Assembly: GCF_036075115.1 (NCBI RefSeq)
Contig: NZ_CP107958.1
Coordinates: 4,588,001 to 4,652,000 of the forward strand
Source: Streptomyces sp. NBC_00377
Lineage (GTDB): Bacteria > Actinomycetota > Actinomycetes > Streptomycetales > Streptomycetaceae
Reading direction: 5' to 3'
DNA length: 64,000 nucleotides
The translations under genes and the position numbers were made by a program. Of the stretch, positions 1 to 6,464 are shown one piece after another. The notes under the pieces are model-generated. The model saw nothing but the letters and a program-made list of their open reading frames with translations, did no database searches and was not told the DNA's origin. The number at the start of each line of letters is the position of its first letter. Positions within the stretch are counted from its first letter, which is position 1.

Positions 1-411
1 GGAGGAGGGGTCGTACGCCTTCAGATAGGCGGAGAGCGAGTAGCCCGTGCCCGACGCGTAGTCGGCGCAGGTCAGCTTCTTGCCCGCGTCGTTCGTGTTG
101 GCGTCGATCGTGCCCTTGACCTTGATGATCCGCGGGGCCGTGTCGGAGGCCGACCCGAGGGCCTTCACCAGCTCGGCGCGGGTGGAGACCGTGAAGGTGT
201 GCGCGGCGTCGGCCTTGGTCCCACCGATGGTGCCCGTGCCGGAGGAGGCCCAGCCGTCCTTGGCGGCGAGCGTCTGGTGGTAAAGATCGACGGTCCCGGC
301 GTTCGCGTTCATCACGACGACACCGGCGCCGACACCCGCGGCCACTGCGGCGGCCGTGACGAGGAGGGCGCGGCGCGAGCGGAGGGACCGGCGGTGGGAG
401 GGAGCTGCCAC
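1..411 (-). CDS. Secreted pectate lyase, N-terminal part (cut by window edge)
   Basis: Reading leftwards from a GTG at 411, this frame stays open to the window edge, giving 137 residues of an incomplete protein. An AAGGA box lies six bases before the GTG. The N-terminus has several arginines (RRSLRSRRALL) followed by an alanine-rich hydrophobic stretch, which is an export signal, possibly Tat. The mature part contains AKDGWASSGTGTIGG, AHTFTVSTRAELVKAL and IIKVKGTIDAN. These are typical of the start of family 1 polysaccharide lyases (pectate lyases), which cleave polygalacturonate outside the cell by beta-elimination. The calcium-binding and catalytic parts lie outside the window, so activity cannot be judged. 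It is transcribed away from the gene at 612. Confidence 0.75.
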   Translation of the reverse strand, partial: MAAPSHRRSLRSRRALLVTAAAVAAGVGAGVVVMNANAGTVDLYHQTLAAKDGWASSGTGTIGGTKADAAHTFTVSTRAELVKALGSASDTAPRIIKVKGTIDANTNDAGKKLTCADYASGTGYSLSAYLKAYDPSS

Positions 412-611
412 GGGGGATCCTTACAGGGAGGAGCGGGGGTTACGTCCTGTCAGTGGTCGCCGCCGCGTGAAGAGTTGCCGCCCGATGAGGATTTTTTCGG
501 AGACCCGCGCACAAAGGGCCGGCACAGGCCGCGGCACACTGGGGGCACGCACAGGGGCCGACGCCGGCGCGACTGCCACGCCCACCCGGTCACACCTGGT
601 ACGACTACTCG

Positions 612-1289
612 GTGGACCTTCTCCGACCCCACCTCCGTCTCCTCGCCGAGGCGTTCGACGCCGCCACCGCCGGCGCTCCCTGGGCGCTGGCCGGCGGCTA
701 TGCGCTCCAGGCACACGAACTGATCCAACGCCCGCACGCGAACGTGGACTTGGCGACGGAGAGCGCGGAGCCGATGCCCCGGCTCGCCGAGGCGCTGGCC
801 GCGGCGCTCACCTCCGGGGGCCGTCACGAGGCGGCGCTACAGGACTCGGATCCGCTGTCCGCGCACCTGGCCGTGCTGGACCGCACCACGGACACGGTCC
901 TCCGGTTGGCCCTGCACAAGGAGACCTTCTGGAGCCCGCCCGTAGCGACCTCCTACGGTCCGGTGCTCTCGCTCCCGGACGCGGTGGGCACGAAGGTCCG
1001 GGCGCTGTACGACCGTGGCCTGGCCGTCGACCTGATCGACGCGCGGGCGGCGTCCGCCCGTTTCACCCACCCCGACCTGGAGGAACTGGCCCGCCGCCAC
1101 GCACGGGACGACTTCGACCTGCCCACCCTCCAGGCCCGCCTGACGGGCACGGACCACTACCCGGACTCGGCGTTCACGGCCTACGGCCTGGCCGAGGACC
1201 AGCTCACGGACCTGCGTGCGTGGGCCCAGAGCTGGTCGACGGACATCGCGGAGCGCCTGCTGGAGGAGGGCGCGTCACCGGACGAGTGA
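612..1289 (+). CDS. AbiEii/AbiGii-like nucleotidyltransferase family protein
   Basis: The 225-residue protein begins at GTG 612. No Shine-Dalgarno sequence is seen, but a TACGAC hexamer at 600-605 could be a -10 box for a leaderless message. Residues near 28-48 read LAGGYALQAHELIQRPHANVDL. This matches the GG-x-AL...R-x-(S/N)-x-D(L/I) pattern of minimal nucleotidyltransferases annotated as AbiEii/AbiGii toxins. In classical AbiE modules the toxin is paired with an AbiEi antitoxin; none is adjacent here. The protein is shorter than phage-defence AbiEii (about 300 residues). It may therefore be a housekeeping or orphan member of the fold. Fold assignment is fairly safe; the biological role is unknown. 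Confidence 0.6.
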   Translation: MDLLRPHLRLLAEAFDAATAGAPWALAGGYALQAHELIQRPHANVDLATESAEPMPRLAEALAAALTSGGRHEAALQDSDPLSAHLAVLDRTTDTVLRLALHKETFWSPPVATSYGPVLSLPDAVGTKVRALYDRGLAVDLIDARAASARFTHPDLEELARRHARDDFDLPTLQARLTGTDHYPDSAFTAYGLAEDQLTDLRAWAQSWSTDIAERLLEEGASPDE

Positions 1290-1357
1290 ACGGGACGCCC
1301 CGGCCGCCGGATCAGCCGACGGGTCGGTCGACGCCCCGGCCAGGGGACCGGCCGGGA

Positions 1358-2443
1358 TCAGCCGGCGGAGGCGGACGCCTCGGCCGAGGCCGTCTCGGAC
1401 GCGCCCGGCTGGACGGCGTCGTCGGTGCCCTCGTGGGTGGCGTCGGGTTCGACGCCCATGGTGAGGGAACCCACGACACCCCTGGCAATGTTCTTCTTGT
1501 CGTACTTCAGCTTGAGCAGACCACCCTGGACGCCGCTCTGGTCGTAGATCGTGTCCTCGGTGAGGGTGGTGCGCTCGGTGGTGCTGGTGGAGTACGGCGC
1601 CACCTCGGCCGAGGCGAGCACGGACTCCTCGTCGAAGAAGAACTGCCCGGTGTGGCAGGTGTTTCCGCCCTCGTAACCGGCGTCGGTCCACTCACCGCCC
1701 ACGTGCACCTTGGTGTGGATGTGGACGGTGCGGCCGCGGTACCAGCCGGGGAAGACCGTCTTGAAGGTGACGCGTCCCTGCCGGTCGGTCTTCCACGTCC
1801 CGCGCAGATAGCGCTCGTCGTCGGTGGGCTCCTCGTGCGTACCGCCACCCCCGCCGCCCCCGGACGGCGGCTCACCGGTCGGGGCGCCCGAAGGAACGTC
1901 GGTCGGCGTACCGGTCGGGGTGCCGGAGGGCGCGCCACCTCCTCCGCCACCGGTGGAGAGGCTCTCGTATCCCGAGTAGATGCCGAGGGCGTCGCAGTGC
2001 CAGACGTCCACGGCTGCGTTCACGACGGGCTTGCAGGTCTCGGAGTCGATCACCTTCAGTGCGAGGGTGAGCGGGATGCCCTCCTTGTCCTCGGTGATGT
2101 CCTGACGGAGCTTGTCCGCGTCGATGTAGTACGGGCCTTCGGTGGTCTCGGAGGTGAGCTTGTAGCAGGCCTCACCGGCGCCGGCGGAGGCGGCGGCCCC
2201 GGGCTTGCTCCGGCCCTTCTCCCCGGCGAAGGCACCGGCGGCGAGGGCCCCGCCCGCCCCGACGGCGACGGCCGCGCCCGCACCGGCGACGACCACCTTC
2301 CGGCGGGTCAGATCACGCTTGTGCCGGGGCCTCTGCCGGTCGTTCCCGGTACCGGCCGTGTTCGCTGCCTTCGCCTCGGTCTCTGTGTTCGCTGTGTTCG
2401 CTGTGTTCTCTGCGTTCTCTGCGTTCTCTGCGTTTCCCGTCAT
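1358..2443 (-). CDS. Tat-exported intradiol ring-cleavage dioxygenase (paralogue 1)
   Basis: The product has 361 residues from ATG 2443. The N-terminus is an unusual Ala-Glu-Asn/Thr-Ala-Asn repeat (residues 5-22), followed by a twin-arginine signal (DLTRRKVVVAGAGAAVAVGAGG, about 44-65). The catalytic domain keeps all four Fe(III) ligands expected for catechol/protocatechuate dioxygenases: Tyr156 (DALGIYSGY), Tyr235 (FPGWYRGR), His241 and His243 (VHIHTKVH). A Gly/Pro/Thr-rich insertion (about 164-202) separates the first tyrosine from the rest. Members of this secreted group open catechol-like aromatic rings outside the cytoplasm. The stop codon of the upstream membrane protein lies about 10 bases before this start, so the two are probably co-transcribed. 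A close paralogue sits at 3354-4331. Confidence 0.85.
   Translation of the reverse strand: MTGNAENAENAENTANTANTETEAKAANTAGTGNDRQRPRHKRDLTRRKVVVAGAGAAVAVGAGGALAAGAFAGEKGRSKPGAAASAGAGEACYKLTSETTEGPYYIDADKLRQDITEDKEGIPLTLALKVIDSETCKPVVNAAVDVWHCDALGIYSGYESLSTGGGGGGAPSGTPTGTPTDVPSGAPTGEPPSGGGGGGGTHEEPTDDERYLRGTWKTDRQGRVTFKTVFPGWYRGRTVHIHTKVHVGGEWTDAGYEGGNTCHTGQFFFDEESVLASAEVAPYSTSTTERTTLTEDTIYDQSGVQGGLLKLKYDKKNIARGVVGSLTMGVEPDATHEGTDDAVQPGASETASAEASASAG
2383..2436. repeat. Six tandem 9-bp units inside a dioxygenase N-terminus
   Basis: Units read CTGTGTTCG, CTGTGTTCG, CTGTGTTCT, CTGCGTTCT, CTGCGTTCT and CTGCGTTTC on the plus strand. They encode the Ala/Glu/Asn/Thr repeats just after the start of the minus-strand dioxygenase. 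Because the unit is a multiple of three, copy-number change would keep the frame. Confidence 0.9.
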
Positions 2444-2453
2444 GGCCGCGAAG

Positions 2454-3140
2454 CTAGGACGCGGCCCTGTCAGGGGTGTGGGACTGACCTGTGAAATTCC
2501 AAGGGCAGGTAAAGGAGCGCTTCGGCGGGCGGACCGGGACGGCGGGACACGGCGTTCGTCCACCGCCCCAACGGGTCCTGACCGCGCACATCCCCACCGC
2601 TCCCGCCTCCGAGTCCTCCCCCGAGACAGGGGCCGCGACATGGGCCGACCCCGAGCCGATGTCCAGCGCCGCACGCGCCACCCGGAGATGTTCCAGCCCT
2701 TCCTTCGCCACCCGCGTGACCTCCCCGTACTCGCCCGCCGTACGGGCTCCCTCCAACAGCGCGCGCGCCGCGCGATGACACTCCGCCGCGCTGGTCAGCG
2801 CCCGCTCCGCCGAGTCGTCCGCGCCCGCCCAGGCCCGCGCGCCGGGTGGGACCAGACCGCCGCCCAGCCGTATCAGCCAGTGGTTCGCCTCCACCTCCGC
2901 GTCGAGGTCGGACGGTCCGGACGACCCGGACGATCCGAAGGGTCCGAACGGTCCGGGTGCCTTGGACGAGCCCGAAGATCGGGGCAGACCTGCCGGACCT
3001 GCCGTATCGGACGAACCTGCCGGGCCTGCCAGGCCGGACGGGCGCCGGGCGCGCGTCGTGCGGCGCCGGGCCACGCGCCCGGCCATCGCACCGGCGATCA
3101 ACAGCACCGAGAGCGTGATCATGTACGCCGTGGATCCCAT
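2454..3140 (-). CDS. Small membrane protein with Gly/Ser/Pro-rich linker, function unknown
   Basis: Not recognised as a known family. The 228-residue product starts at ATG 3140 with a GGGGAGGA box 12 bases upstream. One N-terminal membrane segment (about residues 5-22, AYMITLSVLLIAGAMAGRVA) is followed by an Arg-rich stretch. Next comes a Gly/Ser/Pro repeat region of about 50 residues that is collagen-like in composition. A helical segment rich in Ala, Glu and Arg (about 85-160) follows, and the tail is disordered. The linker is encoded by degenerate 9-base repeats around 2905-2960. The gene sits between the two intradiol dioxygenases on the same strand, and its stop almost abuts the start of the downstream enzyme. 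Partnership with those enzymes is inference from position only. Confidence 0.55.
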   Translation of the reverse strand: MGSTAYMITLSVLLIAGAMAGRVARRRTTRARRPSGLAGPAGSSDTAGPAGLPRSSGSSKAPGPFGPFGSSGSSGPSDLDAEVEANHWLIRLGGGLVPPGARAWAGADDSAERALTSAAECHRAARALLEGARTAGEYGEVTRVAKEGLEHLRVARAALDIGSGSAHVAAPVSGEDSEAGAVGMCAVRTRWGGGRTPCPAVPVRPPKRSFTCPWNFTGQSHTPDRAAS

Positions 3141-3295
3141 GGCTGTGGCTTCCTCCCCTCACCCCGCCGACCGGTGCCGGCGTACCACCAGGAGACGACG
3201 CGCCGCTGTGCTTCCCCCGCGGGCTTCCTGTGCGCCTCCGGTGAGGTTGCGGGGACGGGATCGGGGCGGAGCGGACCGGAGTGATCCGTGAAGCG

Positions 3296-3341
3296 GGCCA
3301 CGCCCCCGGCGCGCGTCGGAGCGCAGGTCGGGGGCGTGGCC
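3296..3341 (-). terminator. Hairpin after dioxygenase paralogue 2
   Basis: Perfect 13-bp arms GGCCACGCCCCCG (3296-3308) and CGGGGGCGTGGCC (3329-3341) surround a 20-base loop. The hairpin starts 12 bases past the stop of the minus-strand gene ending at 3354. No strong U-tract follows, as is usual in Streptomyces. Confidence 0.6.
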
Positions 3342-3353
3342 GGAAGGAATCCG

Positions 3354-4331
3354 TCAGGTTCCGGAAGCCGGGGGTGAGGCCGGGGCGGAGGCGAAGTCCG
3401 ACGCCGAGGTGCTCGGTCGGGGCGGCGAGCCCTGGCCGTCCTCCGTCGCGTCCGGGTCGACGCCGACCGTGATCGACCCGTGGACGCCCCTCGCGATGTG
3501 CCGCTTGTCGTAGCGCAGCTTCAGCAGCCCGCCCCGGGTGCCGCTCTGGTCGTAGATCGTGTCCTCGGTGAGGGTCGTCCGCTCGGCGGTGTTGCTCGCG
3601 TACGGCTCCACCGCCGCCGAGGCGAGCACGGACTCCTCGTCGAAGAAGAACTGGCCGGTGTGGCAGGTGTGCCCGCCCTCGTATCCGGCCTCGGTCCACT
3701 CGCCGTCGACGTGCACCTTGACGTGGATGTGGACACACCGGCCCCGGTACCAGCCCGGGAAGACCGTCCGGAAGGTCACCTGACCGTGCCGGTCCGTCCG
3801 CCACGTGCCGCGCAGGTAGCGGCTGTCGTCCGTGGGCTCCTGGTGGCCGCCTCCCGGGGGCGCCCCGGTGGGGGCGCCGGTCGGAGGTTCGCCGGTCGGG
3901 GGCTCCCCCGTCGGAGCGGGGCCGCCGCCTCCACCGCCCCCGTTACCCTGGTCTTCGTATCCCGAGTACACCCCCGCGGCATCGCAGTGCCAGATGTCGA
4001 CGGCCGCGTCACGGATCGGTTTGCAGCTCTCCGAGTCGATCACCTTCAGGCCGAGGAGCAGGCCAATGCCCTCCCGGTCCTCCGTGACGTCCCGGCGGAT
4101 CTTGTCGGCGTCGATGTAGTAGGGGCCCTCGACCGTCTCCGAGGTCAGCCGGTAGCAGTCCTCCCCGTCGGTGCCGGCCCCGGTGCGGTTCGGTCTGCGG
4201 TGGTCGTCGGCGGCGCTCGCCGCGAAGGCGGTGCCGCCCAGGCCCGCCGTGGCGATGCCGCCCGCGGCGACGGCCACGACCTTGCGGCGCGATAAGTCCC
4301 GTTCGCTGTGTGGTTCCTGGGATCTCGTCAT
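3354..4331 (-). CDS. Tat-exported intradiol ring-cleavage dioxygenase (paralogue 2)
   Basis: This 325-residue protein from ATG 4331 is clearly paralogous to the enzyme at 1358-2443; long blocks such as RYLRGTW, TVFPGWYRGR and TLTEDTIYDQSG are identical. Features in order: a twin-arginine signal (DLSRRKVVAVAAGGIATAG, about 12-30), the conserved EGPYYIDADK block, Tyr122 (AAGVYSGY), a poly-Gly plus PTGEPPTGEPP insertion (about 129-163), Tyr195 (FPGWYRGR) and His201/His203 (VHIHVKVH). The complete ligand set implies a working non-haem Fe(III) extradiol-independent, i.e. intradiol, enzyme acting on catechol-type aromatics after Tat export. It lacks the AEN repeat of its partner. Two hairpins, at 4400-4439 and 3296-3341, bracket it, so it may be transcribed separately from the next gene. 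Confidence 0.85.
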   Translation of the reverse strand: MTRSQEPHSERDLSRRKVVAVAAGGIATAGLGGTAFAASAADDHRRPNRTGAGTDGEDCYRLTSETVEGPYYIDADKIRRDVTEDREGIGLLLGLKVIDSESCKPIRDAAVDIWHCDAAGVYSGYEDQGNGGGGGGGPAPTGEPPTGEPPTGAPTGAPPGGGHQEPTDDSRYLRGTWRTDRHGQVTFRTVFPGWYRGRCVHIHVKVHVDGEWTEAGYEGGHTCHTGQFFFDEESVLASAAVEPYASNTAERTTLTEDTIYDQSGTRGGLLKLRYDKRHIARGVHGSITVGVDPDATEDGQGSPPRPSTSASDFASAPASPPASGT

Positions 4332-4399
4332 GAGGCCGGGACGTTAGGGACCCAACCTGTCAGGAGCATGGGGAAGGGCTGTCAGCTCCCGGGGAAAAC

Positions 4400-4439
4400 G
4401 AGAGTGGCGCGGAACCGACGTCGGTTCCGCGCCACTCTC
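4400..4439 (-). terminator. aspS rho-independent terminator
   Basis: A perfect 20-bp inverted repeat without a spacer (arms 4400-4419 and 4420-4439) starts 95 bases past the aspS stop. On the minus strand it is followed by a GTTTT tract. It also isolates the dioxygenase promoter just beyond. Confidence 0.85.
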
Positions 4440-4533
4440 ATTCGTTCACACCACGGGTCTCGTTCGTTCGCACCACGGGCTTCCGCCGTCACGACCGGCC
4501 TCCGCCGCTCGTGGCTGCTTCCGCCGGGTACCG

Positions 4534-6297
4534 CTACTTCGGCTGCGGCTTGCGCACCGAGAGGTGCAGCTCCCTCAACCGGGCCTCCTCCAGCTCCGTC
4601 GGCGCGCCCATCATCAGGTCCTGGGCGTTGCCGTTGAGCGGGAAGGAGATGGTCTCGCGGATGTTCGGCTCGTCGGCCAGCAGCATGACGATGCGGTCGA
4701 CGCCCGGCGCGATCCCACCGTGCGGAGGGGCGCCGAAGCGGAACGCGCGCAGCATGCCGGCGAACTTGTCCTCGACCGTCTCCCGGTCGTAGCCCGCGAT
4801 CTCGAACGCCTTGAGCATGATCTCCGGCTCGTGGTTCCGGATCGCGCCGGAGGACAGCTCCACGCCGTTGCAGACGATGTCGTACTGCCAGCCGAGGATG
4901 TCCAGCGGGTCCTGGGTCTCCAGGGCCTCAAGACCGCCCTGCGGCATGGAGAACGGGTTGTGCGAGAAGTCGATCTTGCCGGTCTCCTCGTCCTTCTCGT
5001 ACATCGGGAAGTCGACGATCCAGCAGAAGCGGAAGACGTTCTCCTCGAAGTGCCCGGCACGCTTGGCGGCCTCGACCCGCACCGCGCCCATGATCTTCGA
5101 AACCTCGTCGTACTCGCCCGCACCGAAGAACACCGCGTGACCGGCGGCCAGCGACAGGCGCTTGGTCAGCTCGGCGACGTTCTCCTCGGTCAGGAACTTC
5201 GCGATCGGGCCGGTCAGCGAGCCGTCCTCGGCCACCCGGACCCAGGCCAGGCCCTTCGCGCCGAGCGTCACCGCGAAGTCGCCGAGCTGGTCGAAGAACT
5301 TGCGGGGCTGCGCGGAGACGTCCGGCACCGGCAGCGCGCGGACGTGCTTGCCCGCGAAGGCCTTGAACTCCGAGCCCTCGAAGATGTCGGTGATGTCGAC
5401 GAGTTCCAGCTGAGCCCGCAGGTCCGGCTTGTCGGAGCCGTACTTCAGCATCGACTCGCGGAACGGGATGCGCGGGAACGGGGAGGTGACATGGCGGCCG
5501 CCGCCGAACTCCTCGAACAGCTCCGTCATGAGCTTCTCGATCGGCTGGAAGACGTCCTCCTGCTCGACGAAACTCATCTCGACGTCGAGCTGGTAGAACT
5601 CGCCGGGCGAACGGTCCGCGCGCGCGTCCTCGTCACGGAAACAGGGCGCGATCTGGAAGTAGCGGTCGAAGCCCGAGATCATCAGCAGCTGCTTGAACTG
5701 CTGCGGGGCCTGCGGCAGGGCGTAGAACCGGCCCGCGTGCAGGCGGGACGGGACGACGAAGTCACGGGCGCCCTCGGGAGAGGTCGCGGACAGGATCGGC
5801 GTCGCCATCTCGTTGAAGCCCAGCGCCGTCATCTTGTGCCGCATCGCCGAGATGACCGACGTACGCAGCATGATGTTGCGGTGCATGCGCTCACGGCGCA
5901 GGTCCAGGAAGCGGTACTCGAGGCGCCGCTCCTCGTTGACCCCGTCCTCGGCGTTGATCGTGAAGGGGAGCGGCTGGGCCGCGCCGAGCAGCTCCACCTC
6001 GCCGACCTCGACCTCGATCTCGCCGGTCGGCAGATCCGCGTTGACGTTCTCAGCGCCGCGCGAGACGACCTTGCCGTCGATGCGGACCGTCGACTCCTTG
6101 GTCAGCTTGTCGAGGGCCTCGTACGCGGGCGTGCCCGGACGCGCGACGAGCTGCGTGATGCCGTAGTGGTCGCGCAGATCGATGAAGAGGATGCCGCCCA
6201 GGTCGCGCCGATTGTGCAGCCAGCCGCTCAGCCGGACGTCGGTGCCGACGTCAGAGGCGCGGAGCTCGCCGCAGGTGTGGGACCTGTACCGATGCAT
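4534..6297 (-). CDS. aspS: Aspartyl-tRNA synthetase
   Basis: The 587-residue enzyme charges tRNA-Asp with aspartate using ATP in the cytoplasm. In order it shows an N-terminal OB-fold anticodon-binding domain (HTCGELRASDVGTDVRLSGW, LHNRRDLGGILFIDLRD), class II motif 2 (FRDEDARADRSPGEFYQLD, about residues 220-240), the bacterial GAD insertion in the middle, and class II motif 3 near the C-terminus (GGIAPGVDRIVMLL). Length fits bacterial-type AspRS (about 590). The start at 6297 (MHRYRSHTCGEL) fits the family N-terminus. It is divergent from the SpoIIE-like gene at 6465, with two parS-like sites in the shared upstream region. Whether it is discriminating or also charges tRNA-Asn cannot be told by eye. 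Confidence 0.97.
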   Translation of the reverse strand: MHRYRSHTCGELRASDVGTDVRLSGWLHNRRDLGGILFIDLRDHYGITQLVARPGTPAYEALDKLTKESTVRIDGKVVSRGAENVNADLPTGEIEVEVGEVELLGAAQPLPFTINAEDGVNEERRLEYRFLDLRRERMHRNIMLRTSVISAMRHKMTALGFNEMATPILSATSPEGARDFVVPSRLHAGRFYALPQAPQQFKQLLMISGFDRYFQIAPCFRDEDARADRSPGEFYQLDVEMSFVEQEDVFQPIEKLMTELFEEFGGGRHVTSPFPRIPFRESMLKYGSDKPDLRAQLELVDITDIFEGSEFKAFAGKHVRALPVPDVSAQPRKFFDQLGDFAVTLGAKGLAWVRVAEDGSLTGPIAKFLTEENVAELTKRLSLAAGHAVFFGAGEYDEVSKIMGAVRVEAAKRAGHFEENVFRFCWIVDFPMYEKDEETGKIDFSHNPFSMPQGGLEALETQDPLDILGWQYDIVCNGVELSSGAIRNHEPEIMLKAFEIAGYDRETVEDKFAGMLRAFRFGAPPHGGIAPGVDRIVMLLADEPNIRETISFPLNGNAQDLMMGAPTELEEARLRELHLSVRKPQPK

Positions 6298-6332
6298 CGT
6301 CGTTCATCCAGTCTTCGCGGATCAGGGGGCGC

Positions 6333-6346
6333 GTTTCACATGAAAC
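6333..6346. other. Near-perfect parS-like site
   Basis: GTTTCACATGAAAC differs at one base from the Streptomyces ParB-binding consensus GTTTCACGTGAAAC. It lies 8 bases from a perfect copy, so the pair may act together. Confidence 0.65.
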
Positions 6347-6354
6347 AAGGCCCT

Positions 6355-6368
6355 GTTTCACGTGAAAC
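6355..6368. other. parS centromere site
   Basis: Perfect 14-bp palindrome GTTTCACGTGAAAC in the aspS / SpoIIE-like intergenic region. ParB binds such sites to organise the origin region for ParA-dependent segregation. Confidence 0.92.
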
Positions 6369-6464
6369 AACCTCCAGCGTACCGGCCAGCCACTGATCAC
6401 CTCCCCTCAATACCGGTCCGGCGATCAGTGGCACTTCTGGAGTCCATCTTCTTAAAGTGGGGCA

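Noticed and set aside
356..2494. A 712-codon plus-strand frame covering the first two genes
   Set aside because: It overlaps the nucleotidyltransferase in another frame and the dioxygenase in antisense; no domain is recognisable.
4564..6396. A 610-codon open frame on the plus strand across aspS
   Set aside because: It is the antisense shadow of aspS, whose motifs are unmistakable; the predicted protein is Arg/Leu/Val-rich with no family features.
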